A stretch of 9,438 nt of DNA from Flavobacteriales bacterium (GTDB lineage Bacteria > Bacteroidota > Bacteroidia > Flavobacteriales > JADGDT01), in assembly GCA_023145275.1 (NCBI GenBank), contig JAGLEB010000194.1, positions 1 to 9,438 on the forward strand. Direction: 5' to 3'. The position numbers were made by a program, and so were the translations under genes. The notes under the pieces were generated by a model, which saw nothing but the letters and a program-made list of their open reading frames with translations, was not told the DNA's origin and did not search any database. Positions 1 through 7,383 of this stretch are shown piece by piece. Within the stretch, counting starts at the first letter, position 1; each line of letters opens with the position of its first letter.

Positions 1-66
1 TTTATGAGCATTTCCAATGATGGCGTGTGGTACAGTTTTGAAATAGAAATCCATTTGCGGATTTAA
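1..66 (+). CDS. Possible C-terminal tail of an upstream gene (partial)
   Basis: The frame starting at base 1 is open from the window edge to a TAA at 64-66 and gives 21 residues ending GVWYSFEIEIHLRI. The other two plus frames stop within the first 20 bases. The tail alternates hydrophobic and polar residues (F-E-I-E-I-H-L-R-I), which suggests a final beta strand, perhaps of a barrel or sandwich protein. It is too short to name a family, and the open frame could be chance. About 250 AT-rich bases then separate it from dsbD, so the two need not share a transcript. Confidence 0.35.
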   Translation, partial: FMSISNDGVWYSFEIEIHLRI

Positions 67-313
67 GGTAATATTCGAAACGAAATGATTTTGAAAATAT
101 TATTTCTATAGCTTTTGCTGAGAAAAAACATGATCAACATGTCTGTTCTGATGATATTTATATTTTTTTTAAGATAATAGTAGTAAATAATTTGTTTTAT
201 TTGCGCTATCAAATTAAAACTAATGATTTAAGTTTTATCTACAATACTATAATTTTATGATTATTGTATCTTGTAAATAGATAAAGTGAAATGAATAAAT
301 AAAGGTTACTTAA

Positions 314-2275
314 ATGAAACGTATTTTTACTATAGTATTTGCATTGTTGCTAAGCACGATATCTTATGCTCAGGTTCTTACTCCTATTCAATGGGAGTTT
401 TCTTCTAAAAAAGTAAGTGAGACTGAGTACGATCTAATATTTAGTGCATCCATAGAGCCTAGTTGGCACTTATATTCTACAGACTTACCTGAGGGAGGAC
501 CAAATTCAACCACATTTAAATTTACTGGAGCTGGGGAAGTATTTGACTTAGTAGGAGATATTTCTCATAGAGAGCCTCACGAAGAGTATGACGAAAATTT
601 CGAGATGACTCTTAAATACTTTAGCAAAAATGTTGATTTTACACAGCGTATTAAGCTAAAGAAACCTGGGAAAGTTAATATTGAAGGAGAAGTAGAATGG
701 ATGGCATGTGATGATCATCAATGTTTACCACCCGATTATATGGATAACACCTTTACTGTTGGTGTCGGAAAAAGTAAGGTAGCCAAAGGAAATAGTGAAT
801 CTGGAACAGTAGCGATTGGAGATAAAGGAGATAGCGATGGATCTAAGGCCGATATGGGCTTAATGCGTATATTCTTTCTTGCATTTTTAGGAGGTTTTGC
901 TGCTTTGCTTACTCCTTGTGTGTTTCCGATGATACCTATGACTGTTAGTTATTTTACAAAGCAGAGTAAGACTAAGGCAAAAGGTATTTCTAATGCAATT
1001 ATATACGGACTGTCTATTATTGGAATTTATGTGATTTTAGGAGTAGGAGTTTCGGCTGTTTTTGGAGCCGATGCTTTGAATGCACTTTCTACAAATGTAT
1101 GGTTCAACCTCGGATTTTTTGTGTTACTGGTTGTTTTTGCAATGTCATTCTTTGGCGCTTTTGAAATAGTGCTACCAAATTCATGGTTAAACGCTGCCGA
1201 TAAACAATCTGACAAAGGAGGTTATATTGGAATATTTTTTATGGCATTTACTTTAGCTTTAGTATCATTCTCTTGTACAGGTCCAATTGTTGGAACTTTA
1301 CTTGTTGATGCTGCTGTAAATGGTGGTTACGTAGGACCTATTGTTGGAATGTTTGGATTTTCTCTTGCATTGGCATTACCGTTCGGACTATTCGCTGCAT
1401 TCCCAGGATGGATGAACTCTTTGCCTAAATCTGGTGGATGGTTGAATTCTGTAAAAGTTGTTTTAGGATTTTTAGAATTGGCATTTGCATTTAAATTCCT
1501 TTCTATTGCAGATATGGTATTACAACTTCATTTACTTGAGAGAGAGTTGTTCTTGGCAATTTGGATAGTGATATTTGGAGCTTTAGGATTCTACCTATTA
1601 GGGAAATTGAGATTGCCACATGATTCGCCTACAGATCATATATCTGTTACAAGGTTAATATTAGGATTAACAGTACTTTCTTTTACGGTATATATGGTTC
1701 CTGGACTTTGGGGAGCACCAACAAAATTGATTAGTGGTTTTCCACCTCCAAAGAACTATGCTGAATCTCCTTTTGGAGTAGGAGGTAGTGCTGGAGGCTC
1801 GATGAGTAATAACGAGCTACCTGAGCATGCACATTATGGAGCTCAAAATATAGTGTCCTTTACAGATTACGAAGAAGGTATTTCATACGCCAAAGAAGTT
1901 GGGAAACCTGTTTTAGTAGATTTTACTGGATTTGGTTGTGTTAACTGTAGAAAAATGGAGGATAATGTATGGTCTGACCCAGCAGTGAAAGCTGTAATTA
2001 ACGATGACATGGTATTAATATCGCTATATGTTGATGATAAAAGAATGTTGCCTGAATCTGAGCAGTATGTATCTGAATATACAGGTAAGAAAATAAGAAC
2101 GATAGGTAATAAATGGAGCGATTTCCAGATTGAACACTTCAATAAGAATGCACAGCCATTCTATGTTATTGAAGACCACGGTGGGAAAGCTTTGAATGAG
2201 CCTAAAGCATATGATACAGATGTAGAAAGTTATTTAGCTTGGCTGCACGATGGTATCGAGAAGTTTAAAAAGTAA
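314..2275 (+). CDS. dsbD: Thiol:disulfide interchange protein DsbD (three-domain)
   Basis: Inner-membrane reductase of 653 aa that passes electrons from cytoplasmic thioredoxin to periplasmic partners such as disulfide isomerases and cytochrome c maturation proteins. A signal peptide (1-19, likely cut at SYA|Q) leads into a periplasmic alpha domain (about 20-150) with the CX4C pair C132/C137. A Gly/Ser/Asp-rich linker (152-180) follows, then a membrane domain with about eight helices (185-465) carrying the redox pair C202 (LLTPCVFPM) and C321 (SFSCTGP). After a second Gly/Ser linker (484-500) comes a thioredoxin-like gamma domain with C542-V-N-C545 and a likely cis-proline at P615. All six expected redox cysteines are present, so the protein should be functional. 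The ATG at 314 sits 8 bases after a weak AAAGG and begins a good signal peptide. I see no convincing promoter in 67-313. Confidence 0.95.
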   Translation: MKRIFTIVFALLLSTISYAQVLTPIQWEFSSKKVSETEYDLIFSASIEPSWHLYSTDLPEGGPNSTTFKFTGAGEVFDLVGDISHREPHEEYDENFEMTLKYFSKNVDFTQRIKLKKPGKVNIEGEVEWMACDDHQCLPPDYMDNTFTVGVGKSKVAKGNSESGTVAIGDKGDSDGSKADMGLMRIFFLAFLGGFAALLTPCVFPMIPMTVSYFTKQSKTKAKGISNAIIYGLSIIGIYVILGVGVSAVFGADALNALSTNVWFNLGFFVLLVVFAMSFFGAFEIVLPNSWLNAADKQSDKGGYIGIFFMAFTLALVSFSCTGPIVGTLLVDAAVNGGYVGPIVGMFGFSLALALPFGLFAAFPGWMNSLPKSGGWLNSVKVVLGFLELAFAFKFLSIADMVLQLHLLERELFLAIWIVIFGALGFYLLGKLRLPHDSPTDHISVTRLILGLTVLSFTVYMVPGLWGAPTKLISGFPPPKNYAESPFGVGGSAGGSMSNNELPEHAHYGAQNIVSFTDYEEGISYAKEVGKPVLVDFTGFGCVNCRKMEDNVWSDPAVKAVINDDMVLISLYVDDKRMLPESEQYVSEYTGKKIRTIGNKWSDFQIEHFNKNAQPFYVIEDHGGKALNEPKAYDTDVESYLAWLHDGIEKFKK

Positions 2276-2303
2276 GCAATAATAGTTTAGGATTGTCTTA
2301 TAT

Positions 2304-2378
2304 AAAGAGGCTGTTTTAAAAGTAAATTTCCACTCAATAGAATGATGGTTTTTTACTTTTGGGATAGCCTCTTTTTTT
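2304..2378 (+). terminator. Intrinsic terminator of dsbD with a 23-bp stem
   Basis: Bases 2304-2326 can pair with 2352-2374, beginning AAAGAGGCT and closing AGCCTCTTT. The RNA helix would have 23 continuous pairs, four of them G-U wobbles (2313:2365, 2315:2363, 2316:2362, 2317:2361). The stem runs into seven T's (2372-2378). The loop (2327-2351) could add three pairs, 2330-2332 with 2346-2348. In RNA from the minus strand the four wobbles become A-C mismatches and the T-run is only three, so the signal favours plus-strand transcription, that is, dsbD. It may act weakly for the converging DUF2891 gene that ends at 2403. The GAGGCTnT...AAAAG arms also resemble ends of small mobile repeats, so a MITE origin is possible. 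Confidence 0.8.
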
Positions 2379-2402
2379 GAACAAAATATATCTGTTTGCT
2401 AA

Positions 2403-3497
2403 TTATTTTACTGTTAAAGCATAAACAGCGAATGAGGCTAGCCAATGTTCTCCGCTGTAGTTTCCACTTTCAACAGCTTTTAAAGATATGCTTAGGTGAT
2501 CATTGGCAGATTGGAGTAGCTGTTTCTTTCTTGAATCGTTTTCCTTTAAATTATCTGCAATACCTATCATACACCATGCTCTACTTATATTTAGTCCGTC
2601 TAAGTGAACTATCTGTAAATCGCTTCTGTCAGAAACTATTGCTGGTTCTAATATGTTTATAGGTACTTCTGGCATGAAATTGTCAAACCACGACCTGAAA
2701 GATTTTGGAGTTAAAATTTTGTGCATTAGATTGGCCTCAATTAATGAAGGTGAAAGGAAGTCGCTACCATTTGGCTCTAAATATGCTGGGTATTTTGTGT
2801 CGCTAGAGTAGTAGTCGATACTTCTGTTCATTACTATTTCTTTTAGCTCAATATCTCCTGACTCTATAGCGTAATCGTACATTAGAGACAGGGCAAAAGC
2901 AGTATTTGTGTGAGTGCCTACTCTAATCGGATAAGTGAGTTTAGGTAAATATTCAATTGTTCTATCTCTAATAATGCTTGTAAGAGGTTTTAAGTTTTCC
3001 GCAAGTTCTTTTCCTAATTCAGTATCCCAAGTGTCAAGTTCATTCTGGAGTTGAAAAAGCCAAGCCCAACCATAAGTTCTCTCAAAAGAACTGTGTAGAT
3101 TACCATTCATGTATGCAATTTCGGCTTTGATGTTTTCTTTTGTAATAGTTTTAGAAATTGTAGACTTAATTTGCTCAGCGTTATTAATGTTAGGGAATTT
3201 CTTAAGGATTTTAACTAACATCCAATGTCCGTGAACAGATGAGTGCCAATCGAAGCAACCATAGAATGCGGGATGTAACTCAGTAGGTCTTTTTACCTGA
3301 GTTTCGTCTTCTATTACATGTCCTAGCTTGTTGGGGAATTCAGTTTGGAGGCAATGTAAAGCCATTTTTGAGAAATGCTCTGCTCCCGATTCTGTAAGAA
3401 CTGGAGATTGATCATTTGTTTTTATATAGTGCTCTTGCGCTGAAATGTTGTAAGATAGCGTCAATAATATTGAAAAGATAATATGCTTAAGTTTCAT
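2403..3497 (-). CDS. DUF2891 family exported protein
   Basis: Protein of 364 aa with no known biochemical activity. A signal peptide (1-20, cut near ISA|Q) predicts export to the periplasm or beyond; no lipobox is seen. Conserved-looking blocks rich in His, Trp and acidic residues are HPAFYGCFDWHSSVHGHW (75-92), FERTYGWAWL (138-147), RVGTHTNTAFAL (192-203), YPAYLEPNGSDFLSP (236-250), HLDGLNISRAW (298-308) and YSGEHWLASFA (347-357). I recognise this pattern as DUF2891. The mostly helical repeats with clustered His/Asp/Glu/Trp would suit an alpha/alpha-toroid enzyme or ligand binder, which is inference. The gene lies 58 bp downstream of the M1 peptidase on the same strand. TATATTCG on the minus strand at 3529-3522, one base off the -7 consensus, could give it its own promoter. 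No Shine-Dalgarno is visible before the ATG. Confidence 0.88.
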   Translation of the reverse strand: MKLKHIIFSILLTLSYNISAQEHYIKTNDQSPVLTESGAEHFSKMALHCLQTEFPNKLGHVIEDETQVKRPTELHPAFYGCFDWHSSVHGHWMLVKILKKFPNINNAEQIKSTISKTITKENIKAEIAYMNGNLHSSFERTYGWAWLFQLQNELDTWDTELGKELAENLKPLTSIIRDRTIEYLPKLTYPIRVGTHTNTAFALSLMYDYAIESGDIELKEIVMNRSIDYYSSDTKYPAYLEPNGSDFLSPSLIEANLMHKILTPKSFRSWFDNFMPEVPINILEPAIVSDRSDLQIVHLDGLNISRAWCMIGIADNLKENDSRKKQLLQSANDHLSISLKAVESGNYSGEHWLASFAVYALTVK

Positions 3498-3555
3498 ATG
3501 GTGAAATTATTTATTGTTTTGCGAATATATCCCTTTTAGACTTTACAGTATGTGA

Positions 3556-5949
3556 TTACCTTTTAATTTCAAGAAGCTTTTGTAGATAGTTTTCTTCCGT
3601 TTCAGAAAGAGTATGATTATTCAATATTTCATTTAATTTTTTATAAAATGATTCATTTTTTGCCATTGAACTCAATACTTGCCTAAAAGGTCTTACTAGG
3701 TGATGATTGAATGATGTAGCCCCATTTATCAGATTTAGGAGTAAGGCTTCATTGTAATAACCTAAGTTAATCACTTTGGATAGAGCAATTAACCTAGTAT
3801 TAAATTCGAAAGAATTAGATGTGTAGTCAACAAGTTTATCTGCAAATTCAATTTTATCACTATTGCTGAAACTTCCGTATACGAAAGCATTATATAACCA
3901 CGATAAATTTACATGAGCTATTGTTCCTCCGTAAATATTCTTAGTTTTGTTTAGGTAATTGTCAGCTTTATCAGGGAAGTTTTCGCATAGTAAATTAAGA
4001 GTAGAAGCACATAACTCATATGACTTACTCTTCAAAAAGCTTTCAAATATCGGCCTTTCAGATTCTATTATTTCTATAGTTTCAGAGACTATAAGCTTTC
4101 TTAGCTCAATATTATCTTTCGATAAAATCTGTTCTCTTATTTTTATTGCTTCACTCGATGAGTTTTCTTTTAATTGTGAGTAAACACGATTCAATACTAT
4201 CGCTTGTTCACTTGCAATATCTATTTCTTTAAATGTTTTTATTTTCTCAGACTCATCTCTCCATTCAATAATTTCAAGTGCATCATACCTTATTATTGAA
4301 GTACTACCATAAAGCATCTGATGAATAATGAAAGCTTGTGGCATCTTGATTTTGTAATTAGCTAATGATTCAATTTTAGGATCAATTTCGAAGTGCTTAA
4401 TTTTTTTTGAGACTAAAAGAGTATCTATTTTTTTATTTAGTTGATAGTATACTTTTTCTGATCTTCTTTTATGCTGAATAACTATAGGAATAGTAATGTT
4501 GAATGTTTTAGAGTTTTGTTTAAACACAATTCCTCTGTCTTCTTTATTCTCAAAATAACTAACTTCTATTTCTGGTTCGCCACTTTCGTAAAGCCATTGG
4601 TCGAAGAATTTCCGTAAATCAATGGATATTGATTTTTCAAAAGAACTTATTAAATCCTCGCTTTCAACTACTCCATAGAGTTCGCTCTCTACAAATTCTT
4701 TTATGGATTTTTTGAAATTTTCTTTTCCAACTTTCTGTTCTAACATCATTAGAGTCAAAGCTCCCTTGTAATAAAAACGTTCTGTACCAGCTTTTGGATG
4801 AGCCATTGGGAGGGAGTTTCTGAGTGAGGCTTGTAATATCTTATCTCGATATGTTTTCTTCTCCCAAATATATTCATTCTCACCAATAAATTCCTCTATT
4901 GCCAAAAGCTGATAGTAAGTAGCAAAACCTTCGTGTAGCCAATGGTGCTTAGCACTAGTACATGTAATAGCATCACCAAACCAATGATGAGCCATTTCGT
5001 GAGCATTTACACTTATGTAGTTGCGATCTATAAAAGAAGAATCGTTACAAAAATACACATCACTAAATATTGTAGCTGTTGTGTTTTCCATCGCTCCATG
5101 TTTGAAGTCTGAAACTGGTATTTGAGCATATTTTTTCCAGGGATATTCTACACCTATTTCGCGCTCAAAAAAAGCCATTATATCTTCAGTGAATTTGTAT
5201 GTTGGCTCTACCCAATCTTTTTTGCCATTGTAATACCAGTATTGAAAAACTATTCTTGATTGTGTGTGTGAAGTATCTTTTAGGGCTTCACTAAATTGGT
5301 ATTCACCGCCAGCAATCATTACTAAGTATGAACTCATTGGATTTGTTGTTTGATAATGCCAAACGGTATTTATTGAATCAGTATTTTTAGAGAGTAATTC
5401 ACCATTAGATAATAGTTTATAGTCTTTTGGGAAGCTTATAGTTAAATCGAAAATTGCTTTTTCGTCTTGTAAATCATAGCTGGGAAACCAATGTCTGTTG
5501 TCTATACCTTGACCTTGAGTCCATATTTGCTTATTTCGTCTATTGCTTATATCATCCCATCCGATAAAAAAGAGTCCTTTTCGTGGATTTGCTGAGTATT
5601 TTATTGTGATTTGATTGTGGTCGGTTAGTCTATTTTGTGGATAAATCCACATTCCTCCTTGTTTTAGGTATTTGTATTCAGCAATCTCATTATTAAGTTT
5701 TACGCTTTCGAGCTTGAAGTTTACGGCATGTATGAAAAATGAGTCGACTCTTGCTTGGCGTTTTTCGAAAGATATATTAGCAGTTCCTGATACTTTTTCT
5801 TCCCATGGATTTATTTTGAGATTTAGCCTTATAGTGTCAATATCAATAAATCTTTCGTGGGCATTTGTATCGTTTGATTCTGGAAAGTTTTGGGCATGTA
5901 GAAGCAAGCTAAGTGGAAAGATTACAAATAAGAGTAATTTCTTTTTCAT
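3556..5949 (-). CDS. M1 family zinc metallo-aminopeptidase, exported
   Basis: Zinc aminopeptidase of 797 aa that removes N-terminal residues from peptides; a signal peptide (1-19, cut near LHA|Q) places it outside the cytoplasm. The N-terminal beta-sandwich (about 30-215) is followed by a thermolysin-like catalytic domain with exopeptidase motif GAMEN (285-289) and zinc site H317-E-M-A-H321 plus E340 (WLHEGFA, the usual 18-residue spacing). E318 is the general base and Y393 (FYYKG) matches the family's transition-state tyrosine. A small beta domain (about 460-530) and a helical C-terminal region (about 540-797) complete the usual M1 layout, so the protein appears intact and active. Substrate preference cannot be read from sequence. 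The gene precedes the DUF2891 gene by 58 bp. The nearest promoter-like sequence is TATATTTTG (minus strand, 5996-5988), one base too long for consensus; the better box at 6348-6341 may also serve it. Confidence 0.93.
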   Translation of the reverse strand: MKKKLLLFVIFPLSLLLHAQNFPESNDTNAHERFIDIDTIRLNLKINPWEEKVSGTANISFEKRQARVDSFFIHAVNFKLESVKLNNEIAEYKYLKQGGMWIYPQNRLTDHNQITIKYSANPRKGLFFIGWDDISNRRNKQIWTQGQGIDNRHWFPSYDLQDEKAIFDLTISFPKDYKLLSNGELLSKNTDSINTVWHYQTTNPMSSYLVMIAGGEYQFSEALKDTSHTQSRIVFQYWYYNGKKDWVEPTYKFTEDIMAFFEREIGVEYPWKKYAQIPVSDFKHGAMENTTATIFSDVYFCNDSSFIDRNYISVNAHEMAHHWFGDAITCTSAKHHWLHEGFATYYQLLAIEEFIGENEYIWEKKTYRDKILQASLRNSLPMAHPKAGTERFYYKGALTLMMLEQKVGKENFKKSIKEFVESELYGVVESEDLISSFEKSISIDLRKFFDQWLYESGEPEIEVSYFENKEDRGIVFKQNSKTFNITIPIVIQHKRRSEKVYYQLNKKIDTLLVSKKIKHFEIDPKIESLANYKIKMPQAFIIHQMLYGSTSIIRYDALEIIEWRDESEKIKTFKEIDIASEQAIVLNRVYSQLKENSSSEAIKIREQILSKDNIELRKLIVSETIEIIESERPIFESFLKSKSYELCASTLNLLCENFPDKADNYLNKTKNIYGGTIAHVNLSWLYNAFVYGSFSNSDKIEFADKLVDYTSNSFEFNTRLIALSKVINLGYYNEALLLNLINGATSFNHHLVRPFRQVLSSMAKNESFYKKLNEILNNHTLSETEENYLQKLLEIKR

Positions 5950-6083
5950 TTAATAAAGGTACAATTATTCAGCATATCGTAATAATACAAAATATAAATG
6001 AATGCGCTAATAGAGGTGTTCGAAGTAATGTAAGAAATGATGTCTTATTTGAGGAATAAATATTTGTCAATATTAATGTTCGG

Positions 6084-6129
6084 AACTATTAAACCTTCTA
6101 TCTGTTATAGATTAGGAGGTTTAATAGTT
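6084..6129. repeat. 46-nt palindrome (12-bp perfect arms)
   Basis: AACTATTAAACC (6084-6095) is repeated as its exact reverse complement at 6118-6129. Pairing continues inward through TTCT/AGGA with one T-G wobble and, after one bulged base, through ATCT/AGAT, leaving a five-base loop (6104-6108). Almost the whole element can therefore fold. No T-run follows on either strand, so it is not a standard intrinsic terminator. It lies between the small ORF and the peptidase gene. It could be an operator for a dimeric regulator, an RNA processing or stability hairpin, or a leader structure. Confidence 0.7.
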
Positions 6130-6156
6130 AACAAAATGTTTTAGAAACTTTTGGTA

Positions 6157-6273
6157 TTACCTCTCATTTGTGGCAAAGATATATTTTGAACTATGTACTA
6201 TTAAGAATGATCCTAATACTATTGCTGCGTGTAACCCATCGTATACAAATATCTCATCTATTAAATCAAACAT
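6157..6273 (-). CDS. Possible small membrane protein (38 aa)
   Basis: A minus-strand ATG (6273-6271) opens 38 codons ending in TAA (6159-6157). The N-terminus is acidic (MFDLIDEIF), a hydrophobic segment spans about residues 13-26 (GLHAAIVLGSFLIV), and the C-terminus is polar and mildly basic (HSSKYIFATNER), as expected of a single-pass small membrane protein. A consensus -7 box, TATATTTG, lies on the same strand about 68 bases before the ATG. A purine-rich AAAAAAGG lies about 10 bases before the ATG. It reads toward the peptidase gene, 207 bp away, so it could be a leader ORF of that unit or an independent small gene. I do not recognise a family, and an ORF this short can arise by chance. 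Confidence 0.33.
   Translation of the reverse strand: MFDLIDEIFVYDGLHAAIVLGSFLIVHSSKYIFATNER
6173..6194 (-). repeat. Direct repeat copy A (promoter-like sequence)
   Basis: The plus-strand sequence GCAAA-GA-TATATTTTGAACTAT matches copy B (6340-6359) at 19 of 20 positions once the extra GA is removed. On the minus strand it contains TATCTTTG (6181-6174), which fits the TAnnTTTG promoter pattern. It lies in the 3' end of the putative small ORF. If active, the box would start leftward transcription just upstream of the palindrome and the peptidase gene. Confidence 0.5.
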
Positions 6274-6339
6274 GTCTTTAGTACCTTTTTTAAGGATTTT
6301 GTTTAGTTATTATTACTGAGTTGTTGTCTTAATTATGGT

Positions 6340-6359
6340 GCAAATATATTTCGAACTAT
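6340..6359 (-). repeat. Direct repeat copy B (promoter and GAACTAT motif)
   Basis: GCAAATATATTTCGAACTAT on the plus strand is the second copy, 167 bases from copy A. On the minus strand GAACTAT lies immediately upstream of the TATATTTG box, in the spacer where a repressor or activator could act. Confidence 0.55.
6341..6348 (-). promoter_or_regulatory. -7 promoter box TATATTTG, leftward
   Basis: The minus strand reads TATATTTG, an exact match to the Bacteroidota TAnnTTTG element. Transcription would start near 6334 and give a leader of about 60 nt to the small ORF, or about 385 nt to the peptidase start. No clear TTTG -33 element is visible at the expected spacing, so the call rests on the -7 box alone. 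Confidence 0.45.
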
Positions 6360-6479
6360 AGGTTTAGAACGTGACATTGGATGTCCTTAATTGCTATTAC
6401 TGATGAGTGGTAGTTTTTCGTGATGAACGTGTTGATATTAATATTTGTAAAAAGTAGATAATAAAGATCATCAGAATAT

Positions 6480-6487
6480 TATATTTG
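6480..6487 (+). promoter_or_regulatory. -7 promoter box TATATTTG of the HTH regulator gene
   Basis: TATATTTG matches the Bacteroidota -7 consensus exactly and ends 25 bases before the ATG at 6513, predicting a short leader. A TTTG at 6444-6447 is too far upstream (32-base spacer) to be a standard -33 box. Confidence 0.5.
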
Positions 6488-6512
6488 TGTGTTATAAACA
6501 ACCTTTTACTTG

Positions 6513-7379
6513 ATGAAGAAATACTCTACAATCGGAGAATTATTGCTGGATTATCGCGCTATTAATGGGCTCACTAAACTTGATTTAGCCGAAAAATTTG
6601 ATATTGATGTTAGAACCATAAATCGCTGGGAGAAAAATCAAACACTTTTGAAACCTGAAAAAGAGGCGGAAATGGTTGATATTACTTTTATTCCTTATCA
6701 GTTGATAAGAAATCTAAATGCTCCTGTTCCTATTCCTACTTATTACGATTTTAGTTTGAGGAAGTATTCTGTAAGTGAATTATCGAAAGACTTACCCCAC
6801 GTTGATTGGTTAGGCTCAATAGATATCCTTTCTACAGAAAGAATTAGAACGATAAGCTCAGATGCTGAATTAGATTTGATATTAAGGTCGACAATGAATC
6901 AACCTGAAATAAATAAGAAAATAAGTAAAGATATATTATTAAGAGCGATAGAGTTATTGCCAGAGATTAATCTTATAATTTATGATGTTTCAGGTTTTTA
7001 TTCAGGACATTCTATTTATTTTCCTTTAAGAAATGAGACTTATCAAAAGATTAGAAGTAGAGAAATTACAGAGTTTGATATTACACTAGACGACCTTGTA
7101 GATTTTAGAACAGTTGAAAATCCTGTTTTTTATCTTTTTGATATGAGTGCAGATTGTAATGATAATTTGTTTTTTATTTTTGGTTCATTGAATGTTTTTT
7201 TTAAGGAAACTCTCAGTAGTAATTATGTTACTGCTTCTTTTACCTCTCGGAGTGATTCTTTTAGTATTAATGAGCAACTCGGTTCAATTATTGTCTGGGA
7301 AGATAAAGAAATGCAAAAGGAACTTAATAGCAAGGCAGTTCCTAGGTTATATGAAACAAAATTTATTTTGGAGCAATAA
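6513..7379 (+). CDS. HTH (XRE-like) regulator with uncharacterised C-terminal domain
   Basis: Predicted DNA-binding protein of 288 aa. Residues 7-60 form an XRE-type helix-turn-helix: GLTKLDLAEKFDIDVRTINRWEKN (19-42) has the usual xxLAxxxxxxxxTIxRWE recognition pattern. The remaining 200 or so residues contain no catalytic motif I can name. Residues about 145-185 (PEINLIIYD, then GFYSGHSIYFPL, then a Y..I..REITEFDIT segment) resemble the core of a GNAT acetyltransferase fold in pattern only, so this half may bind a ligand or acyl-CoA; that is inference. No signal peptide or membrane segment is present, so it is cytoplasmic. I chose ATG 6513 over the TTG at 6510, which would add one residue. 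It diverges from the small ORF, peptidase and DUF2891 genes, a common layout for a local regulator. Confidence 0.72.
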   Translation: MKKYSTIGELLLDYRAINGLTKLDLAEKFDIDVRTINRWEKNQTLLKPEKEAEMVDITFIPYQLIRNLNAPVPIPTYYDFSLRKYSVSELSKDLPHVDWLGSIDILSTERIRTISSDAELDLILRSTMNQPEINKKISKDILLRAIELLPEINLIIYDVSGFYSGHSIYFPLRNETYQKIRSREITEFDITLDDLVDFRTVENPVFYLFDMSADCNDNLFFIFGSLNVFFKETLSSNYVTASFTSRSDSFSINEQLGSIIVWEDKEMQKELNSKAVPRLYETKFILEQ

Positions 7380-7383
7380 CTTT

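Larger units (their letters stand above)
5950..6512. other. 563-base intergenic region without a large gene
   Basis: This AT-rich stretch separates the minus-strand peptidase from the plus-strand HTH regulator. It contains a 46-nt palindrome (6084-6129), a possible small minus-strand ORF (6157-6273), a two-copy 20-nt sequence (6173-6194 and 6340-6359), and one -7 promoter box facing each way (6348-6341 minus, 6480-6487 plus). The heptamer GAACTAT occurs three times on the plus strand (6083-6089, 6188-6194, 6353-6359). I see no tRNA, transposase remnant or long ORF. The length is large for a compact genome and points to divergent regulation or small genes. Confidence 0.7.

Noticed and set aside
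121..170. A-rich stretch, weak hairpin and eight T's (163-170) that could be a terminator for the partial upstream gene.
   Set aside because: The stem is short, interrupted by a bulge and a mismatch, and separated from the T-run by about ten bases. The region is simply AT-rich.
2396..2662. Plus-strand ORF of 88 codons opposite the DUF2891 gene.
   Set aside because: It is antisense to a well-supported coding region and its translation has no family-like features.
6037..6144. Plus-strand ORF of 35 codons running through the palindrome.
   Set aside because: No promoter box or ribosome site precedes it, it has no clear protein-like pattern, and its 3' end is constrained by the palindrome. It is probably a chance ORF.
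6513..7379. HTH gene plus small hydrophobic ORF as a toxin-antitoxin or defence system.
   Set aside because: The genes are divergent and 240 bp apart, the regulator is far larger than a typical antitoxin, and there is no nuclease, kinase or other effector motif nearby.
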